Origin: an uncultured bacterium | GTDB lineage: Bacteria; Cyanobacteriota; Vampirovibrionia; Gastranaerophilales; Gastranaerophilaceae | Reading direction: 5' to 3' | Length of the DNA: 64,000 nucleotides | NCBI GenBank assembly: GCA_950022695.1 | Contig: CATLLN010000001.1 | Location: 264,539 to 328,538, forward strand | In this document: positions 8,141 to 16,116 of the stretch, in pieces | How positions within the stretch are numbered: the first letter of the stretch is position 1 | Layout: each line of letters starts with the position of its first letter | Made by a program: the position numbers and the translations under genes | The notes under the pieces: model-generated | What the model was told of the DNA's origin: nothing | What the model saw: only the letters and a program-made list of their open reading frames with translations | The model's database searches: none

Positions 8141-8479
8141 ATGGAAGATAGTAAAAATATCAATAATATATTGGGAGCTAGAGTTAAAGACTTGAGGTTA
8201 CAAAAAGGCTTATCCCAAGAACAACTTGCAGAAATATTGGAATTACATGAGAAAGGTGTAAGCCAAATTGAAAATGGTCGAAATTTTGTTACTAGCAAAT
8301 TATTAGCTAAAATAGTAAATTTCTTTCAGGTTGCTCCATATGTTTTGTTTACTCCTAAACCTAAGGTAGTACTTGATGAACATATTAATTATGAAAAAGA
8401 AATAGCTCGTATGCTGCCAGGGTTTAGTCAGGAAAAGCTCCACGAAATTTATAATATTTTACTAGTTATGAAAAAATAG
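8141..8479 (+). CDS. Cro/C1-type HTH regulator
   Basis: 112 residues. Residues ~8-65 form an XRE helix-turn-helix domain (LGARVKDLRLQKGLSQEQLAEIL, then EKGVSQIENGR). The remaining C-terminal segment is helical. No ribosome-binding site precedes the ATG; TAATAT ends six bases upstream, suggesting a leaderless mRNA. The target is unknown. It is one of three HTH genes in a 1.1-kb stretch beside the MuF locus. Confidence 0.8.
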   Translation: MEDSKNINNILGARVKDLRLQKGLSQEQLAEILELHEKGVSQIENGRNFVTSKLLAKIVNFFQVAPYVLFTPKPKVVLDEHINYEKEIARMLPGFSQEKLHEIYNILLVMKK

Positions 8480-8546
8480 TTTTCATTTTCTCCTTCTGTT
8501 GCATAAAGTAAACTCTCGTCTTTATTATAACTATTATGATGAAAAT

Positions 8547-8822
8547 ATGCAACATTCTGAAGAAAAATTATCAATATTTAAAAAAGCATTGGGTGAGTTA
8601 TCAAAAGAATTAAGGCTTTCTGATCCAAAAATATCTATGACAAAACTTGCTTATGGATATGATATTAATAAAAGTACATTAAGCCGTTTGGAAAGTGGGA
8701 AAATAGATAGTCATGCTTCAACTCTTTGGAAGATTGCAGAAGCTCGTGGTATTAGATTTTCCGAGTTTGCACGTCGTTTAGAAGAAAAACTTGGACCTGA
8801 TTTTAAATTTATGGATGAATAA
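8547..8822 (+). CDS. XRE-family HTH regulator
   Basis: About 91 residues with one HTH domain: MTKLAYGYDINKSTLSRLESGKIDSHASTLWKIAEARG is the characteristic helix 2-5 region. The frame opens at a TTG (8499), but the ATG at 8547 is preferred because TATGAT ends six bases before it and the residues upstream do not look like part of the domain. No ribosome-binding site. It may respond to or control neighbouring island genes. Confidence 0.72.
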   Translation: MQHSEEKLSIFKKALGELSKELRLSDPKISMTKLAYGYDINKSTLSRLESGKIDSHASTLWKIAEARGIRFSEFARRLEEKLGPDFKFMDE

Positions 8823-8856
8823 ATAGCTTCTGAGCTTGGTTTAAAGTGGTATCCTT

Positions 8857-9240
8857 TTATAAGGATTCAATTTTTTGCAATTTTTCTAGCCCGGAGATAA
8901 AGTACAAAACTTGTGTAATATTTTCTGAATTAAGTGTAGTTTTTGTTGCAAGAAGTTCTCTTAAATCTTCTTCAAATGAATTTTCTAGTTTTTTTTCTTG
9001 TTTTTGCTCAAATAAAATATCTGCTAAAACAAATAATTCATCATTAAATTTTAATGCATTACTAAGCTGTTTTATCGTGATAGGTTTTGGAAAGTTTGCC
9101 ATTTTCCCGTTTTCAAGTTTAGTTATTAATGCTGCACTAACATTAGAAAGCTTTTCAACATCTCTAAGACTTAAGTTTAAAGCTATTCTTCTTTGTTTTA
9201 ATACTGTTCCGAATTTTTCTAATTGTGTTTGTTTATCCAT
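8857..9240 (-). CDS. C1-like repressor of the MuF locus
   Basis: A 127-residue protein. An N-terminal XRE domain (residues ~8-70: LKQRRIALNLSLRDVEKLS, SAALITKLENGK) is followed by a charged helical tail that may mediate dimerisation. GAGG precedes the ATG. It is divergent from the MuF-tail gene, and the 123-bp gap holds overlapping divergent promoters with an inverted repeat over both -35 elements. That layout is typical of a phage-type repressor controlling itself and the opposite gene; its role as repressor is inferred from it. Confidence 0.8.
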   Translation of the reverse strand: MDKQTQLEKFGTVLKQRRIALNLSLRDVEKLSNVSAALITKLENGKMANFPKPITIKQLSNALKFNDELFVLADILFEQKQEKKLENSFEEDLRELLATKTTLNSENITQVLYFISGLEKLQKIESL

Positions 9241-9272
9241 GTTTTACCTCATTAATATGTTAGCATAACCAT

Positions 9273-9301
9273 TTTATAATTCAACAGTGTTGACAAATCA
9301 A
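9273..9301 (-). promoter_or_regulatory. Repressor-gene promoter
   Basis: Minus strand: TTGATT (9296-9301), a 17-nt spacer and TATAAA (9273-9278). The -35 lies inside the inverted repeat at 9287-9304. Confidence 0.6.
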
Positions 9302-9304
9302 CAC
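9287..9304. promoter_or_regulatory. Operator: GTGTTGA inverted repeat
   Basis: GTGTTGA-CAAA-TCAACAC is a perfect 7-bp inverted repeat covering the -35 elements of both divergent promoters. A third half-site TCAACAC lies at 9327-9333, near the expected start of the rightward transcript. It is the likely binding site of the adjacent C1-like protein. Confidence 0.65.
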
Positions 9305-9318
9305 ATGTATGTTATTGT
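9290..9318 (+). promoter_or_regulatory. Promoter of the MuF-tail gene
   Basis: TTGACA (9290-9295), a 17-nt spacer and TATTGT (9313-9318). AGGAGA and the ATG at 9364 follow. The consensus -35 is buried in the operator. Confidence 0.65.
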
Positions 9319-9363
9319 GATATTAGTCAACACTAGTTTATAAATAAAATAGGAGAAATATAA

Positions 9364-10503
9364 ATGGCAAATTTAAAAAATAAAATTTTAAACGCATTGA
9401 AATTGGGTAAAGGAACGGAAGATGTATTGAGTGATTTATCATTTTATCAAACCAACCTGCTTAAAAATCATTCAAATCCTGTTGTATGCAGTAAAGATAA
9501 AAATACAATTCTTAAAAGATATACTGATTTACAAAATATAGGTAAATCATTACAGCGTTATGGTAAATTAAAGGAAAATAATTACTTAGATGATGCCCAA
9601 GAAGAAAAAGAAGATATTGAAAATGTTATTTTAAAAGGTGGTATTAGTTACTGCAAATATGTTTGGCATTCGGAAAATGGTGAAAATACTTGTGATAAAT
9701 GTAAAGAATTAGATGGTAAGGTTTTTGATTATTATGATGAGATTCCGGAGCGACCTCATCCAAATTGCAGGTGTAAGGTAGAAGTTGTTGAGGTTGAAGA
9801 TGATAACTCCAAACAGCAAAATCCTAGCGATAATGAAGAACCATGTGATGCAATTAATGAAATAGAAATTATGATTAAAAAAATCGAAGAAAATACAAAA
9901 GAAACGGAAACTCTTTTATCAGAAGTCGAAACATATGTACAAGATTTAGAGAATGATGTATCAAGAGTGCAAAATTTAATACAAGAAGCAGATTCTACAT
10001 TAGAAATCTTAAGTCAAGAATATGGAAAGCATTTGCCTGAATGTGAAAATAATGTAGATAATGATTATGCATATATGTATGCGAAAAAAGTAAAATGGCA
10101 AACATTGTTACATGATGTTCAAGGTTTATTAAATCCTATTGGTGCATTTTTAAATACACTTAGAATCTTTGTATCTAATTATTTCGAGCTTTTGTATCAT
10201 GCATATCATTTAAAGGAATTTGAAATGGATAAATATTATCATTCAAAAGCTAATTGTGAAGCGACACAAGAAATGGGTATTTTAGGAGAAAATTTTGCAA
10301 AAATTTTAAGTGATCAAAAAGAAAATTTTGATCAGTGGAATAATGTATATGCAAAATCTCATAAAGTTACTATAGAAGAAGCTATTGCAGATTCTGAAAG
10401 AGATCAAGTTGCAAACAGACTAGGACGAGAAAGAGGACGAAAATATCCATATTGTGATTGTTCAATATTAATGCATGATTTATTGCCTGATTATAAAAAA
10501 TAG
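9364..10503 (+). CDS. MuF-tail protein with serum-amyloid-A-like C-terminal domain
   Basis: 379 residues, no signal peptide. Residues ~95-140 carry the Cys/His motif of phage Mu F-like head proteins: W101, C110-x2-C113, LDGK 116-119, PHPNCRC 131-137. Residues ~162-215 are a probable coiled coil. Residues ~279-376 resemble vertebrate serum amyloid A: AY (280-281), DKYYH (289-293), N297, A300, SDQKEN (316-321), ADSERDQVANRLGR (342-355), then LP-Y (374-377); SAA has DKYFH, SDAREN, EDSLADQAANEWGR and LPEKY. A DUF6973-like helical domain is the alternative. Polymorphic toxins of temperate phages use MuF with variable C-termini, so an effector role is inferred, not shown. AGGAGA precedes the ATG. 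Confidence 0.75.
   Translation: MANLKNKILNALKLGKGTEDVLSDLSFYQTNLLKNHSNPVVCSKDKNTILKRYTDLQNIGKSLQRYGKLKENNYLDDAQEEKEDIENVILKGGISYCKYVWHSENGENTCDKCKELDGKVFDYYDEIPERPHPNCRCKVEVVEVEDDNSKQQNPSDNEEPCDAINEIEIMIKKIEENTKETETLLSEVETYVQDLENDVSRVQNLIQEADSTLEILSQEYGKHLPECENNVDNDYAYMYAKKVKWQTLLHDVQGLLNPIGAFLNTLRIFVSNYFELLYHAYHLKEFEMDKYYHSKANCEATQEMGILGENFAKILSDQKENFDQWNNVYAKSHKVTIEEAIADSERDQVANRLGRERGRKYPYCDCSILMHDLLPDYKK
9707..9740 (+). repeat. 34-bp direct repeat, copy 1 (inside MuF motif)
   Basis: The 34 bases from AATTAGATGG to TTATGATGA are identical to 10,927-10,960, with weaker similarity continuing about 35 bases further. Both copies are read in the same codon phase. Confidence 0.9.
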
Positions 10504-10517
10504 TTTAATATAGTTTT

Positions 10518-10907
10518 ATGAAAGAAAATATTGTAAAAATAGCAAGAATAATTATTTATGTACTTTTGATATTAGTATTTTTAGTAAATTCTGTAATATT
10601 TGGATTTTATTGCTCAATTATTACATTTACTTCTATTATTACTTCAAATTTTGATATACAAATATTTTTATATTTAATTGTACTATTATTATTAACGTTA
10701 GGTTTTATTTCCTCGTTTTTTATGAAATCAATAAATAAATTTAGAATTCTATTATTATTAATTCTGATAATTTTACAAATGGTATATTTTAGAATCTCAT
10801 TTTATATTCCTACGGTAAACAAGGTTATAGAAATAGAAGCTTGTCTTGATAGTGGTAAACTTTGGAATGATGTTAATAATACTTGCGAAATAAAAAATAC
10901 TAATTAA
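10518..10907 (+). CDS. Small membrane protein, candidate immunity partner
   Basis: 129 residues with three or four hydrophobic segments (residues ~10-32, 40-75, 80-100), then a short Cys-containing tail ACLDSGKLWNDVNNTCE. This C-L-D-x-G-x-x-W-N-x5-C pattern is familiar from small membrane proteins beside effector genes. The gene starts 14 nt after the MuF gene ends and is likely co-transcribed, but it lacks a strong ribosome-binding site. It could be an immunity protein; this is inferred from position and topology only. Confidence 0.6.
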   Translation: MKENIVKIARIIIYVLLILVFLVNSVIFGFYCSIITFTSIITSNFDIQIFLYLIVLLLLTLGFISSFFMKSINKFRILLLLILIILQMVYFRISFYIPTVNKVIEIEACLDSGKLWNDVNNTCEIKNTN

Positions 10908-10926
10908 AGAATTAAAAAATGTAGAA

Positions 10927-10960
10927 AATTAGATGGTAAGGTTTTTGATTATTATGATGA
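10927..10960 (+). repeat. 34-bp direct repeat, copy 2 (start of spare cassette)
   Basis: Identical to 9707-9740, exactly 1220 bp downstream. Recombination between copies would remove the SAA-like domain and membrane protein gene and join MuF in frame to the M23 peptidase. Confidence 0.9.
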
Positions 10961-11024
10961 AATTCCTGAACGACCTCATCCTAATTGCAAGTGTTATGTT
11001 GAGGTAATTGAAAGTGACAAACCT

Positions 11025-11498
11025 TTGCCTGAAATTGATCCAGAAATGGTTAATGAGGACAATACCCAAGAGAAAACACCTTCTGATGTATCATTAGGGT
11101 GGATCATGCCTTGCAATGGACCTATTGTAGGAGAATATGGAGAACCAAGAAGCACACATGTTCATAATGGAATTGATATTGCAGTACCAGTTGGGACCCC
11201 TATAAAAGCAATTGCGGATGGCATTGTTGTTGCTGGTCCTTCAGGTGGTTATGGCTATTGGGTTGGAATAAGTCATGGATTAGTGAATGGCAATAAAGTT
11301 TCAAGTGAATATGGACACCTTTCAAAATGGGTTGTAGGCATTGGTCAAAAAGTTAAACAAGGACAAATAATTGCATATTCCGGGAACACTGGATATTCTC
11401 AAGGTCCTCATCTACATTTGACCATAAGACATGGAAACCCTGGCAAGGGTGGAGGTGTAGCTGTTAATCCGTGGATTTATCTTGACAGGGTAAAATAG
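11025..11498 (+). CDS. 5'-truncated MuF-tail/M23 peptidase cassette
   Basis: The open frame begins directly after the previous stop (10,908) and first encodes a second copy of the MuF tail (LDGKVFDYYDEIPERPHPNCKC), then a linker and a complete M23 metallopeptidase domain with HNGID and GPHLHL, the HxxxD and HxH zinc motifs. M23 enzymes cleave peptidoglycan cross-bridges. No ATG with a ribosome-binding site exists: the given start is an unsupported TTG, and ATG 11,046 is no better. No signal peptide. It is best read as a silent C-terminal cassette, or a remnant, of a MuF effector gene. Its last 22 bases overlap the convergent gene. Confidence 0.7.
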   Translation: MPEIDPEMVNEDNTQEKTPSDVSLGWIMPCNGPIVGEYGEPRSTHVHNGIDIAVPVGTPIKAIADGIVVAGPSGGYGYWVGISHGLVNGNKVSSEYGHLSKWVVGIGQKVKQGQIIAYSGNTGYSQGPHLHLTIRHGNPGKGGGVAVNPWIYLDRVK

Positions 11499-12112
11499 TA
11501 ACGCATATAATAAGGAATAATATGTTCCAGTTCTACATTATAGCTATAACCATTAGGTTTTCCAATTGTTTTAGCAATTTCTTTATTGAAGAATTTTAGC
11601 CAGTCTGACAAATCTTTAATATATTTAGAATTCTTATCATAGTATATGTTTAAATAATTGACTTGAATCGCAGTTGTCTTGGAATTATCATATTGTACTA
11701 TATTTTCACTTGATACAAAACCTTTATAGGTTGCTTTGAATTCTTTCGATGATGGTTTATACTTTAATGAAAAGATTAAATGAGTAATATTTCCATTATC
11801 GAAAGGAGATTTATTACAAATGTCTAAATCGGTTAAAGGGTCTCTGTCTACTAAGATATCAACGCTATAAGTATGTGTATTTTTATTATATTTATATGTA
11901 CTTATATCAAAGTAATGGTAATTTCCAAAACCCACAAACTTTTTATTTTTTATTTCAATAATATTAGGATTTACACTATAACATTCTCTTTCATTAAAAC
12001 AAAGAAATTGTAAATTATAATCAGTATCATTTTTTATATAGTATTTTTTTGCAGCAAAAACAGGGGCACTGATTAAAATAATTGATATAAAGGTTAAAAA
12101 GACTTTTTTCAT
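11477..12112 (-). CDS. Secreted protein convergent with the M23 cassette
   Basis: 211 residues. It begins with a clear signal peptide (MKKVFLTFISIILISAPVFAA) and the mature part is Tyr/Asn/Lys-rich and probably beta-rich. No lipobox and no catalytic motif. Family not recognised. The 3' end overlaps the M23 cassette by 22 bp on the other strand. Export would place it where a peptidoglycan hydrolase acts, so a periplasmic inhibitor is possible, but nothing in the sequence proves it. Confidence 0.6.
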   Translation of the reverse strand: MKKVFLTFISIILISAPVFAAKKYYIKNDTDYNLQFLCFNERECYSVNPNIIEIKNKKFVGFGNYHYFDISTYKYNKNTHTYSVDILVDRDPLTDLDICNKSPFDNGNITHLIFSLKYKPSSKEFKATYKGFVSSENIVQYDNSKTTAIQVNYLNIYYDKNSKYIKDLSDWLKFFNKEIAKTIGKPNGYSYNVELEHIIPYYMRYYFTLSR

Positions 12113-12168
12113 ATCATTATTTTACATTTGAATATATTATTGTCAATAAAATGATAAGAATACGGTTA

Positions 12169-12735
12169 TTAAGGAAGGATTGTGTTGTTTGGATTTAATA
12201 TTACAAAATCTATTCTGCGGTTTAAGTTTCCTTTGAATGATACATTGTCATCAAATGGCATCATTGCTCCAAAACCTGCGGCTCGGATTTTTTCAGGAGG
12301 AATTTTGCGGGTTTTTATCAAATAATCAGCTATTTTCTCGGCACGTACCATAGTAAGTTCCCAGTCTGAACGATAACAGGAATCTTTATAGGTGTTTTTT
12401 GGTGTATTACTTTCTATTATGCAGGGTTTATCTATGAATAACAGGATTTCACCTATTATATCAAGAAGGCATTTTGAACCTTCAATAATTTCATCGCTTC
12501 CGTTTTCAAAAAATATTAAACTATCCAGACTTACGACTAGTCCGCGCGGAACTTGTGTGTATATAACAGAATCTTGAAGCGGAATATTATTTCTGAAAAT
12601 GGTTTCTATGTCTTCTGTTGAATTTTGTATGTACCCTATAGCTGTTTGGTTTTCTAATGCAGGGCTAGGTAATATAAATCCTGAGAGGATTATAAGATAA
12701 ATAAAATATATAGCTTTCCAAATTTTATTTTTCAC
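12169..12735 (-). CDS. OmpA/MotB-like peptidoglycan-binding protein
   Basis: 188 residues. An N-terminal signal or anchor segment (residues ~8-27) is followed by an OmpA-family domain (~65-185): VVSLDSLIFFENGSDEI, later ELTMVRAEKIADYLI, PPEKIRAAGFG and NRRIDFVI. These are the beta-alpha and NRR(I/V) features of the domain that binds diaminopimelate peptidoglycan in MotB, Pal and OmpA. No MotA or flagellar genes are adjacent, so an envelope-anchoring role is likelier than a stator. The Cys pair around YKDSCYRSD is unusual. Confidence 0.82.
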   Translation of the reverse strand: MKNKIWKAIYFIYLIILSGFILPSPALENQTAIGYIQNSTEDIETIFRNNIPLQDSVIYTQVPRGLVVSLDSLIFFENGSDEIIEGSKCLLDIIGEILLFIDKPCIIESNTPKNTYKDSCYRSDWELTMVRAEKIADYLIKTRKIPPEKIRAAGFGAMMPFDDNVSFKGNLNRRIDFVILNPNNTILP

Positions 12736-12797
12736 GTAACAATCCTCTCAATATGGATTTTTGCCAAAAATAAAATAAAAAACTATTAGCTGATAAG

Positions 12798-14012
12798 TTA
12801 TGGTTTGATTATTGATAAAACATATTTGTCATTAAAATATGTTTGAGCACAGTTTAGAATCTGTTCTGATGTAACATTTTTAACCATTTCTTTAATCTTT
12901 TGAACGTAATCAAAACCAAAGCCTAATACTCCGTATTTTGCATAAGAGCAGGCTTGTTGAATATTGGTTTCATCAAGGAATGCGTATTTGCCAAGAAGAT
13001 TATTTTTAGCATCTTCAAGTTCTTTTTCGTCTACCGGAATTGTTTTGATTTTTTCTATTTCTTCGTTAAATCCTTTTAGTGAAACTTCTATATTTTTAGG
13101 TTCTGTTGCGATATAAATCATAAAGTTGCCGATAAGTTTGTGAGTTTCATAAGAACTTCTTACAACATATGCCAGACCTTTTTTATCACGAAGTTCAAGG
13201 AATAGTCTTGAAGATAAACCACTTGCGCCAAGAATTATATTCAAAAGAATAAATGCCGGATAATCTTCTTCGCCGTATGTCTGAACTTGCCAACCTTTGA
13301 TAATGTGTGTTTGGTTAAGATCAGGTTTAATATTTATAATTTCTTTTTTTGCGTTTAATTCAGGCTTAGTTATATTGAAATTATTATCGTTTGAAGATGG
13401 AAGCTGTCCTAAAGTTTCTTCGATTAGCGGTAAAATTTCGTTTTTATCAAGCGTTCCGACAATAGCAAGAGCTTTTTTACTGTCATGAAGAATTAAGTTA
13501 TAAGCTTTAATAACATCATCTTTTGTAATAGAATCCAGAGACTCAAGTACTTTTGTCATTGAATTTCCATAGTAGTGATTTTCATACATTGCTTTGCAGT
13601 ATGAATCCATAGCTTTTGCTCGCGGAGAGTCTAGTTCTGCTGTGATTTCACCTTTCAATTTAAGTTTTTCTTTTTCGATTTCATCAAATGTAGAATTTGT
13701 AATGACTTCATTCATTAGTTCAATTGCTTTTGAAAAATCTTCATTAAGGCATAGGAAGTTTAAGCGAAGATAGTTAGGAAACAGATCGCTTGAGAAATCT
13801 ATTGCATATTTTTCAAATTCATTTGCAAGTTCTTCGCTGTTGTATTTTTTGGTACCTTGAAGCAAAAGTCTTGATACAAGTGAATAAATCCCCGGTTTTT
13901 CTTCCGGCTCATTTATTGAAAAATTTAAGCATAATGCCATTCTCGGGGTATTTTTGTTTTGTTTATAAATGTATTCAATATTATTTTTTAATTTAGAAAT
14001 TTCTTTAGTCAT
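12798..14012 (-). CDS. M16-family peptidase homologue lacking the zinc motif
   Basis: About 404 residues with the two-lobed M16 layout: N-domain with GTKKYNSEELANEFEKYA and a C-domain with GLSSRLFLELRDKKGLAYVVRSSYE. Active M16 enzymes have HxxEH in the first helix; here the equivalent stretch is YSLVSRLLLQGTKKY, with no His or Glu. It is therefore probably the non-catalytic partner of a heterodimer, like the alpha subunit of processing peptidase, but no active subunit is adjacent. ATG 14,012 follows GGAGAG; an upstream GTG is less likely. Confidence 0.85.
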   Translation of the reverse strand: MTKEISKLKNNIEYIYKQNKNTPRMALCLNFSINEPEEKPGIYSLVSRLLLQGTKKYNSEELANEFEKYAIDFSSDLFPNYLRLNFLCLNEDFSKAIELMNEVITNSTFDEIEKEKLKLKGEITAELDSPRAKAMDSYCKAMYENHYYGNSMTKVLESLDSITKDDVIKAYNLILHDSKKALAIVGTLDKNEILPLIEETLGQLPSSNDNNFNITKPELNAKKEIINIKPDLNQTHIIKGWQVQTYGEEDYPAFILLNIILGASGLSSRLFLELRDKKGLAYVVRSSYETHKLIGNFMIYIATEPKNIEVSLKGFNEEIEKIKTIPVDEKELEDAKNNLLGKYAFLDETNIQQACSYAKYGVLGFGFDYVQKIKEMVKNVTSEQILNCAQTYFNDKYVLSIIKP

Positions 14013-14055
14013 TTTTAGTCTCTCCACGGGTTAATTTTATCATGGTTTAACATAA

Positions 14056-14090
14056 AAGACAAATAATTGAAATTATGCTATACTAGCTGT
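14056..14090 (+). promoter_or_regulatory. comM-like promoter, leaderless layout
   Basis: AAGACA (14,056-14,061), a 17-nt spacer, TATACT (14,079-14,084), six bases, then ATG. No ribosome-binding site. Confidence 0.5.
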
Positions 14091-15632
14091 ATGGTTAATA
14101 TAGTAAAAACGGCAACGGTTATAGGAATTACGGCATATGAAGTTTCGGTTGAAACTGATGTGGCAAATTCGTTGCCAGGGATGGCTATTGTCGGCTTGCC
14201 TGATGCTTCCGTAAACGAAGCTCGTGATAGGGTAAAGTCTGCAATAAAAAATTCGGGGTATTCGTTTCCGTCTAAAAAAGTTATAATAAACCTTGCTCCA
14301 GCTGATTTGAAAAAAGCAGGGACAAGTTTTGATTTGCCGATTGCTGTCGGAATTTTGACAGAAGAAGAGGTTATGGATTCTGAGAAAACCAAAGATTATG
14401 CTTTTATCGGTGAACTGTCTTTGGATGGAACTTTGCGTTGTGTAAACGGAGTTTTGCCGCTTGTATTAGGGCTAAAAGAGGCTGGTGTAAAAAATGTAAT
14501 TGTTCCGGAAGTTAATGCAAAAGAAGCAGCATTAAACGGAGAGGTAAATGTATTTGGTGCGAAGCATTTAACAGATGTTGTAAACCATTTTATAGAAACG
14601 AAGATTCCGCCGACAGTTGTGGATGTGAAAGACTATTTAAATCGCGTAATAAAACAGGATTACGCGTTCGATTTCAAGAATGTGAAAGGTCAGCAAAAAG
14701 CTAAAAAGGCGCTGGAAATTGCAGCTGCAGGAGGGCATAATATTTTAATGACAGGTTCTCCCGGCTCAGGTAAAACTCTTATGGCAAAGTGTTTTCCGTC
14801 AATTTTGCCGCCGCTTGAATTGTCAGAAGCTTTGGAACTTACTAAAATCTACAGTATATGCGGACTTTTACCGTCAGATGAACCGTTGATGATGAAACGT
14901 CCGTTTCGTTCTGTTCACCATACTGCATCATCATATGGAATTATTGGCGGAGGAAGCAATCCAAAACCCGGTGAAATTACGCTGGCAAATCGCGGGGTTT
15001 TGTTTTTGGATGAGATGGTAGAATTTCCGAGAAGTGTTTTAGAAGTTCTCCGTCAGCCTTTGGAAGATGGTGAAATTGTTATTTCGCGTGCTAAACATTC
15101 AATAAAATATCCTGCTAAATTTATGCTTCTTGGTGCGATGAACCCTTGTCCTTGCGGTTTTCTGGGTGACAAGGAAAAGCAATGTACCTGTACGGATTCT
15201 CAAATAAACAGGTATCAATCAAGACTTTCTGGACCGTTATTAGACAGAATTGACATCCAAATTGAGGTTCCGAGGTTAACATCTGTGGAACTTATGTCGA
15301 CAAATGATGCGGAAGAAGATTCGGCAGCTATCAGAAAACGCGTTGTGAAAGCCCGACAAATGCAGATTGAACGTTATAAAAACGAGTCAATTTTGACAAA
15401 TTCGGAACTGACTACTGAACTTATCAAAAAATATTGTAAAATTGATGAAAAGTCAAAAGAGTTATTAAAAGTCGCTATTGTGAAATATCAACTTTCGGGA
15501 AGACGTTATGATAGAATTCTAAAACTTGCAAGAACAATTGCGGATCTTGATTCAAGTAAAGACATTACGCAAATTCATCTTATGCAGGCGCTTCAATATA
15601 AGGGAAGTTCTATATTAGATAATACTGTTTAA
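14091..15632 (+). CDS. comM: Mg-chelatase-like AAA+ ATPase (ComM/YifB family)
   Basis: About 513 residues. The N-terminal Lon-protease-like domain (LPGMAIVGLPDASVNEARDRVKSAI) is followed by an AAA+ module with Walker A GSPGSGKT and Walker B LFLDEM, then MNPCPCGF with a Cys cluster (CPCG...CTC) and a C-terminal Mg-chelatase domain. The family includes ComM, a hexameric helicase that promotes branch migration during natural transformation. Length is usual. The ATG at 14,091 is chosen because the conserved N-terminus begins there and a -10 box ends six bases upstream; 14,067 is a TTG. Confidence 0.92.
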   Translation: MVNIVKTATVIGITAYEVSVETDVANSLPGMAIVGLPDASVNEARDRVKSAIKNSGYSFPSKKVIINLAPADLKKAGTSFDLPIAVGILTEEEVMDSEKTKDYAFIGELSLDGTLRCVNGVLPLVLGLKEAGVKNVIVPEVNAKEAALNGEVNVFGAKHLTDVVNHFIETKIPPTVVDVKDYLNRVIKQDYAFDFKNVKGQQKAKKALEIAAAGGHNILMTGSPGSGKTLMAKCFPSILPPLELSEALELTKIYSICGLLPSDEPLMMKRPFRSVHHTASSYGIIGGGSNPKPGEITLANRGVLFLDEMVEFPRSVLEVLRQPLEDGEIVISRAKHSIKYPAKFMLLGAMNPCPCGFLGDKEKQCTCTDSQINRYQSRLSGPLLDRIDIQIEVPRLTSVELMSTNDAEEDSAAIRKRVVKARQMQIERYKNESILTNSELTTELIKKYCKIDEKSKELLKVAIVKYQLSGRRYDRILKLARTIADLDSSKDITQIHLMQALQYKGSSILDNTV

Positions 15633-15639
15633 TAGTATT

Positions 15640-16098
15640 TTAAATTTTTCCCAAAAGCTGCGTCAGGAACTCTTTTAAAAGCTTAATTTTTTCTGTGCCT
15701 ATTACGTTAAATTCAACCTGACCGGAAGCTAAGCGAAGGTAGAATTTGCTTTGAGCGAAAACAACCATTTTATTGCTCATAAAAAATACTACTTGAGGTT
15801 TTTTATCTTCGGTTCTAAAATCTTTTATTTCAAAAAATGGAATTGTGCAGTTGTTTATCAAAATAGAATCATCAAGGATTTTTATTTCATCTTTGTTTTT
15901 GAGTTTATTTATAATCAAAAATCTCGGAAAATATATTCCTGTAAAAATCAAGATGGCTATAATACAAGGTAAAAGTGTGATTCTATGTAATAAATAAAGA
16001 TAAAAAATAAAACCTGCAATTAATACATAAAATACAGTTATTCCCAGAATAATCATTATAGGGCTTTCTTCTGTTGTAGGTTTAAATTTATCTTTCAT
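15640..16098 (-). CDS. Membrane protein with PH-like cytoplasmic region
   Basis: 152 residues. Two adjacent hydrophobic segments (~15-37 and 42-62) are followed by a soluble, probably beta-rich region (~70-135) resembling a bacterial PH domain. A GGAG site precedes the start. Its 3' end lies 7 nt from the convergent comM-like gene. Function unknown. Confidence 0.65.
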   Translation of the reverse strand: MKDKFKPTTEESPIMIILGITVFYVLIAGFIFYLYLLHRITLLPCIIAILIFTGIYFPRFLIINKLKNKDEIKILDDSILINNCTIPFFEIKDFRTEDKKPQVVFFMSNKMVVFAQSKFYLRLASGQVEFNVIGTEKIKLLKEFLTQLLGKI

Positions 16099-16116
16099 TC
16101 ATACTCCGGTAATTTA

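Noticed and set aside
7832-12112. Complete prophage or integrative element
   Set aside because: No integrase, terminase, capsid or att repeats were seen; only regulators and MuF-tail genes. Called an accessory island instead.
12169-12735. Flagellar stator protein MotB
   Set aside because: The OmpA domain is MotB-like but no MotA or other flagellar gene is adjacent and the plug region is missing.
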